The translations under genes and the position numbers were made by a program. A stretch of DNA of 64,000 nt from assembly GCF_004135975.1 (NCBI RefSeq), contig NZ_CP026538.1, positions 930,001 to 994,000 on the forward strand, in the 5' to 3' direction. The stretch comes from Solidesulfovibrio carbinolicus (GTDB lineage Bacteria > Desulfobacterota > Desulfovibrionia > Desulfovibrionales > Desulfovibrionaceae). The notes beneath the pieces were generated by a model. It made no database searches. It saw only the letters and a program-made list of their open reading frames with translations, and had not been told where the DNA came from. Position 1 is the first letter of the stretch, and the number at the start of each line of letters is the position of its first letter. This document shows positions 60,045 through 64,000 of this stretch, piece after piece.

Positions 60045-61537
60045 GTGAAAAGACTCCTGAACCGGGCAAAAAGGCTTAAGGCCTCGGCCTGGGCATCGGG
60101 TTTGGAAGCGGCGTGGTTGGCGGCGGCCCGGGCCTCGAAGATGGCCCGCACCCGCTCGACCACGGCCGGGTGGCGCGACAGCACCAGCCGGAAGCCTTCG
60201 CGGTCAACCACCAGACACTCGGTGGGTTCCACGGCGCGCACGTCGGCCTGCCGCGGTTCGCCGGTCAAAAGGGCCATCTCGCCGACGATCTGGCCGGCCC
60301 CCAGCCGGGCCACCTCCCGGTCGCCCACGGTCACGGCCGTGAGGCCGGACAAAATGACGTTCATGGTGCTGCCGGTCTCGCCCTTGGCCATGATCACCTG
60401 GCCCGGGGCGAAGGTCCGCCGGGTCGAGGCCCGCACCAGCAGATCAAGGTCGGCCTGGCCCAGGCCGGCCAGAAGCGCCACCCCGGCCAGGGAGGCGAGC
60501 TGCTCGGGCGTGGCCCCGGCCTGGGCCGATTCCTCGGCCATGACGATGCGCCGGCCAGGCGGAGGCAGGCTCACGCCCTGTTCCATGAACTGGTACCAGA
60601 TGGCCGCCAGCACGGCATCGGCCACGGCCAGCCGGCTGTTGAAGGCGGCGATGTAATAGACGGCGGCGTAGACGATGCGGTCGCCCTGGATGTCCATGAG
60701 CCGCGCCGCCGGGGCCGGGTCGGCCAGCACCCCCTCGGCCCGGCGCAGGGCGGCCAGGATGGCCGAACGCACGGCCACGGGCGGCGCGTGGACCGGAGCC
60801 GGCACGTTGACGATCTGGCGCAGGTGGGAGGCCGGCCGGTCATAGTTGACCAGCCGTTCCTTGGCCACGAGGTTATTGGGGAGAAGCACGGCGTTGGCCT
60901 CGATGGTCACCACCTTGGTGTAGCGCCAGGTGACTTCCGTCACCTGCCCCTCCACGTCGCCCACCTTGATCCAGTCGCCTTCGCTGAAAGGCTTTTCGAT
61001 CTGCAGCAGCAGGCCCGAAAACAGACTGCCGATGGTGTCCTGCATGGACAGGCCGATGACGGCGGTGAGGATGGCCGAGGAGGTTAAAAGCGGCCCGAGC
61101 TGGATGTCCAGGATGTCGCGCAGCCCCCAGCCGGCCAGCACGGCCAGGATGAGGAATTTGCTCAGGTCCTGGAGGATATGGCGCGTGGGCCGCACGTCGC
61201 CCCGGCTCGGGGAAAACTTCTGGAAAAAGAAGTCCACGGCATAGCGGGCCACCATCCACAAGGCGACCAGGCTGGCCAGGGACACGGCCTTGTCCCCGGC
61301 GGCGGCGTCGGCCGGCGGCAGGGTGGCGGCCAGACCCCAGACAAGCCCCAGGCCGCACAGCCACTTGACGAGGCCCCCCAAGGGACGGCTAATGGCCCCC
61401 CGGCGGGCGAGCAGGGACAGGGCCAGGGACACGGCCGCGAAAATCGCCAGCCCAAGGGCGAGGCGCGCCCCCACGTCAACGGCGGACGCGGACAAGCCGG
61501 TGGCGCTGCTGATGAAGGCAAGGGGTCCCTGGATCAA
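60041..61537 (-). CDS. MscS-type channel with cyclic nucleotide-binding domain
   Basis: 498 residues. Four N-terminal hydrophobic helices are followed by the MscS pore helix and beta domain (about 130-300; TAVIGLSMQDTIGSLFSGLL, GDWIKVGDVEGQVTEVTWRY) and a C-terminal cyclic nucleotide-binding domain (about 355-475; TFAPGQVIMAKGETGSTMNV, GAGQIVGEMALLTGEPRQAD). MscS-CNBD channels (bCNG type) open on cyclic nucleotide binding. I propose a TTG start at 61537, since AGGAG lies 8 bases upstream and no ATG fits. It is coupled to the small membrane protein. Confidence 0.8.
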   Translation of the reverse strand: MIQGPLAFISSATGLSASAVDVGARLALGLAIFAAVSLALSLLARRGAISRPLGGLVKWLCGLGLVWGLAATLPPADAAAGDKAVSLASLVALWMVARYAVDFFFQKFSPSRGDVRPTRHILQDLSKFLILAVLAGWGLRDILDIQLGPLLTSSAILTAVIGLSMQDTIGSLFSGLLLQIEKPFSEGDWIKVGDVEGQVTEVTWRYTKVVTIEANAVLLPNNLVAKERLVNYDRPASHLRQIVNVPAPVHAPPVAVRSAILAALRRAEGVLADPAPAARLMDIQGDRIVYAAVYYIAAFNSRLAVADAVLAAIWYQFMEQGVSLPPPGRRIVMAEESAQAGATPEQLASLAGVALLAGLGQADLDLLVRASTRRTFAPGQVIMAKGETGSTMNVILSGLTAVTVGDREVARLGAGQIVGEMALLTGEPRQADVRAVEPTECLVVDREGFRLVLSRHPAVVERVRAIFEARAAANHAASKPDAQAEALSLFARFRSLFT

Positions 61538-61640
61538 GGGCGGGGCTCCTGTGGCGTTTTTGTGACGGCAAGGCGCAACCGTCCTACGTGTCCGGCCGGG
61601 CGGCGTCAACGCGCCGACTTTTTTCAAGGAGTATAGAGCG

Positions 61641-62480
61641 ATGGCAAAAAGGAAAACCGAGCGGCCGGACCCGTCGAGCCTGGGGCTGCCGCGGGTCGGG
61701 GTGGACAGCCATGCCCATCTCGACGGCGCGGGCGAGGATCGGGCCATGGCCACGCCCGAGGCCATGGGGGCGGTGCTCGACCGGGCGGCGGCGGCCGGAG
61801 TGGCCCAAGTCGGCCACGTGTTCCTGGGGCCGGCCGCCCACGCCGCCGGGCGGGAGCTGTTCGCCGGCCGGGGCGAGGTCTTTTTCCTGCTCGGCATCCA
61901 TCCTTGCGACGCGGCCAAGGCCGCGCCCGGGGACGTGGCCGCCATGGAAACGGCCTTCCGGGCTGATGCGGGCCTGAGGGCCGTGGGCGAGATCGGCCTG
62001 GACTACTACTGGGACGCCGGCACGGCCGAAGTTCAAAAGGCGCTTTTTCGCGACCAGCTGGCCCTGGCCCGGCAGCTCGACCTGCCCGTGGCCGTTCACA
62101 GCCGCGACGCCGCCGCCGACACCCTGGCCATCCTCGACGACCTGGGCTTTGCCGGCCGGCCGCTGGTCTGGCACTGCTTCGGCGGCGACGCCGCCCTGGC
62201 CGCCGAGATATCCCGGCGCGGCTTTCATCTCTCCGTGCCCGGACCGGTGACCTACGCCAAGAACACGGCTCTGGCCGAGGCCGTGGCCGGCTGCGACCCC
62301 TCGCGGCTTTTGCTGGAAACCGACGCCCCCTATCTCGCGCCCGAGCCCTGGCGCGGCAAGCGCAACGAACCGGCCCTGCTGGCCTTCACGGCCGTGCGCG
62401 TGGCCGGGCTGCTGGGCCTGGAGCCGGCCGAGCTGTGGCAAACCACCGGCGACAACGCCCGGGCGTTTTTTCGGCTGTAG
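61641..62480 (+). CDS. TatD family metal-dependent DNase
   Basis: 279 residues, TIM-barrel amidohydrolase fold. Metal-binding motifs DSHAHLD (about 22-28), GEIGLDYYW (about 115-123), VHSRDAA (about 151-157), WHCFGG and ETDAPYL (about 228-234) are all present. TatD-family enzymes have 3'-5' exonuclease/deaminase-type activity on DNA and D-amino acid-type substrates. It has AAGGAG 9 bases before the start and stands alone. Confidence 0.85.
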   Translation: MAKRKTERPDPSSLGLPRVGVDSHAHLDGAGEDRAMATPEAMGAVLDRAAAAGVAQVGHVFLGPAAHAAGRELFAGRGEVFFLLGIHPCDAAKAAPGDVAAMETAFRADAGLRAVGEIGLDYYWDAGTAEVQKALFRDQLALARQLDLPVAVHSRDAAADTLAILDDLGFAGRPLVWHCFGGDAALAAEISRRGFHLSVPGPVTYAKNTALAEAVAGCDPSRLLLETDAPYLAPEPWRGKRNEPALLAFTAVRVAGLLGLEPAELWQTTGDNARAFFRL

Positions 62481-62585
62481 GCTCTCCTTTTCGAGCCCGT
62501 CCGTTGGCCGGCCGTCTTGCCCAAAGCCGGCCGGCGCGGTAAGGTCGGCCGTGAAGTCTGACGCACAACCGGGAGACCTGCCGCC

Positions 62586-63224
62586 ATGACCCTTGAAATC
62601 GCGACCCAGGGCGACATCGATCAGATCGTCGTATCCTCGCTGTCCCGCGCCTTTGTCCAGAAAATCTACCGCCACTGCTGGGGCAAGAACAACACCCCCT
62701 ATTTCGCCGGCAACTGCTTCAAGGGCGTGCTCTATTTCGATGAGCGCCTGGCCATCAAGTACGCCGACGACGTGGGCTTTCCCTGGCGCGGCTGGCTGTC
62801 GACCCCCAAGTTCCACCACCGCACCGGAGCCAGCCTGCACGGACTTTCGCTCTCCGTGCGCGACGCCGCCGGCCAGCGCGAAACCTCGGCCCTGGGGCTG
62901 GCCGTGGCCGAGCAGCGGCCCCGGCTCGACGGCTTCCTGGAAGGCCTTGGCGACGACGAGGTGCTGGCCGTGCTCGGGGCCGTGGACAAGGGCGAGATGC
63001 TGTTCACTCTGGCCGATTTCGACGGAACCTTTGACGCCGACAAGCTGGTCATCGAAGTGGAGCGGTTTTCCGACCTCTACTGCGAGGAAGCCGTGGTCAC
63101 CGGGATGCGCTACGACGGCCGGGTCATGAGCATGGAGACCGGCGAATCCCGGGGCAAGAGCATGGTCGATCCCCTGCTGATTGGCCGCGACGGCAAGCTG
63201 CTGGACATGTACGACTTCGCCTGA
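62586..63224 (+). CDS. Conserved hypothetical protein
   Basis: 212 residues, soluble, no signal peptide. Begins MTLEIATQGDIDQIVV and contains WGKNNTPYFAGNCFKG and FADFDGTFDADK-like acidic stretches (TLADFDGTFD, about 140-149). No motif I can assign. The GGGAG 10 bases before the start and its codon use suggest a real gene. It lies between TatD and a CheY-like gene on the same strand, 165 bases before the latter. Confidence 0.55.
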   Translation: MTLEIATQGDIDQIVVSSLSRAFVQKIYRHCWGKNNTPYFAGNCFKGVLYFDERLAIKYADDVGFPWRGWLSTPKFHHRTGASLHGLSLSVRDAAGQRETSALGLAVAEQRPRLDGFLEGLGDDEVLAVLGAVDKGEMLFTLADFDGTFDADKLVIEVERFSDLYCEEAVVTGMRYDGRVMSMETGESRGKSMVDPLLIGRDGKLLDMYDFA

Positions 63225-63291
63225 TTCGGGCTTGGCCAATGCGCCGCCCGGACGGCAGCCTGGACCGTCGTCCGACGTCTGGCTTCAGGGT

Positions 63292-63318
63292 CCGGGGCGT
63301 CTTTTCTTGACGCCCCGG
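63292..63318. terminator. Hairpin after the conserved hypothetical gene
   Basis: CCGGGGCGTC (63292-63301) / GACGCCCCGG (63309-63318) with a TTTTCTT loop. There is no T-tract, so termination is uncertain. Confidence 0.35.
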
Positions 63319-63389
63319 GCCAACCCTCCTATAACCTACACTGTGACGATTCCCGCGATAACGCCGCGTCAACCGCTGCGGAGGCAGAC

Positions 63390-63767
63390 GTGAAATCCGT
63401 ATTGGTCGTGGACGACGATCCCAGCATTCGTGCCCTGATCCGGCTCTATCTGGAGAGCGCCGGTTATGCCGTCATTGAGGCGGCCGACGGCAAGCGGGCC
63501 ATGGCCGCCCTGGACGGGCAGCCGGTGGATCTGGTGATTCTCGACATCTTCATGCCGGAGATGGACGGGCTGGAAGTGTTGCAGGTGTTGCGGGGCCACT
63601 GCCAGACCTGCCGGGTGATGGCCATTTCCGGCGGTTCGGCCAAGATCGGCATGGATTTGCTGGGCCACGCCACCATTTTCGGGGCCGACGCGGTGCTCGA
63701 AAAACCCTTTGGCGAAGCCACCCTGCTGGATAAGGTGACCGCCCTTATCGGCCCCGCCGCCGACTGA
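63390..63767 (+). CDS. CheY-like single-domain response regulator
   Basis: 125 residues consisting of a receiver domain only. The acidic pocket is VVDDDPS (Asp8-Asp10), the phospho-acceptor Asp52 (LDIFMPEMDG), the signalling Ser80 (AISGG) and Lys105 (LEKPFG) are intact. It should be phosphorylated by an unlinked kinase; the orphan kinases and the hybrid kinase in the window are candidates but unproven. The start is GTG at 63390, with GGAGG 5 bases upstream. Confidence 0.85.
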   Translation: MKSVLVVDDDPSIRALIRLYLESAGYAVIEAADGKRAMAALDGQPVDLVILDIFMPEMDGLEVLQVLRGHCQTCRVMAISGGSAKIGMDLLGHATIFGADAVLEKPFGEATLLDKVTALIGPAAD

Positions 63768-63960
63768 TCGTTTTTTTTTCCACGCGCCGCCCGTTTTTTG
63801 TCCCAGGCCTGTCCTCGGGCTTCCTCGACTGCCATGTAGGGCGTCTTCCCGTTTCGCCGGAGCAATGGTGTTTTCCGTCAAGCTCTGCCCAAAGCCTCTT
63901 TGGCTCCCCAACCGGCTGCGCACGCATCCTCGCCGTCCCCCTTGAAACCTTTCCTCCATA

Positions 63961-64000
63961 TGGGGGGTCCGGGGGCCTCAGGCCCCCGGCCGCCGGAGGC
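63961..64000 (+). repeat. GC-palindrome repeat, copy 7 (window edge)
   Basis: GGGGGGTCCGGGGGCCTCAGG, split here as GGGGGTCC and GGGGGCCTCAGG, then CCCCCGG and CCGCCGGAGGC. The copy touches the end of the window; what follows is not visible. Confidence 0.75.

Noticed and set aside
62170-62185. A sigma-54-like GG-N10-GC match (TGGCACTGCTTCGGC)
   Set aside because: It lies inside the TatD coding region with no downstream gene in range and a poor -12 half.

Overview
The window reads as chromosomal DNA of an anaerobic, high-GC sulfate reducer of the Desulfovibrionaceae, probably close to Solidesulfovibrio (the former Desulfovibrio magneticus/carbinolicus/fructosivorans group). This is an inference from content: a membrane quinol-oxidase-like protein fused to eight c-type heme sites, an orange-protein (ORP)-like cluster of MinD/Mrp ATPases with NifX-like proteins, sigma-54-type promoters, a MucR-like regulator, a Csd4-like cell-shape peptidase and many PAS/histidine-kinase proteins. 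I found no rRNA, tRNA, CRISPR array, prophage or complete insertion sequence.

Layout. 1-3.2 kb: 3' part of a bd-type oxidase/multiheme cytochrome fusion and two small genes. 3.4-9.5 kb (minus): ferredoxin-type DUF362 protein, a large MscS channel, a TrmJ-like RNA methylase and a lipoprotein. 9.9-31.4 kb: glycosyltransferase, AI-2E-type permease, then a signalling region (CheB-CheR-PAS fusion, hybrid kinase, two further kinases, degenerate GGDEF-TPR protein) mixed with a Tim44-like protein, a repeat protein, a DksA-like factor, a ComF/flavoprotein/MBL operon, and an acyltransferase/SGNH pair. 31.5-38.4 kb (minus): zinc-ribbon and MBL genes, then the ORP-like cluster behind a sigma-54-type promoter. 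38.9-41.4 kb: NYN nuclease and Csd4-like carboxypeptidase. 41.7-49.1 kb (minus): branched-chain/aromatic acid ABC transporter with two substrate-binding paralogues, ending in a phenylacetate-CoA ligase. 49.4-64 kb: ZIP transporter, DedA protein, diguanylate cyclase, divergent htpG/hsp20 heat-shock genes, MucR, HU, CBS, cupin/AraC pair, MscS-cyclic-nucleotide channel, TatD, and a CheY-like protein.

The most striking non-coding signal is two dispersed repeat families. The first is about 100 bp long, has GTGTCGCGTCC terminal inverted repeats flanked by TA, and occurs seven times. In all seven copies one end coincides with the TAG stop codon of a neighbouring gene, as if a TA-targeting MITE had inserted into stop codons without changing the proteins. 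The second is a GC palindrome (GGGGGTCCGGGGGCCT and its complement, then CCGCCGGAGGC), also seven copies, mostly just behind genes. Both families interrupt the transporter operon and flank the ORP-like cluster.

Co-working groups supported by overlap or spacing are: channel plus DUF362; ComF, flavoprotein and MBL hydrolase; the ORP-like cluster; Liv transporter plus CoA ligase; two Hsp20 proteins opposite HtpG; cupin plus AraC regulator; MscS-CNBD plus a small membrane protein. Start codons were chosen by ribosome-binding site and family alignment from memory; no database search was possible.
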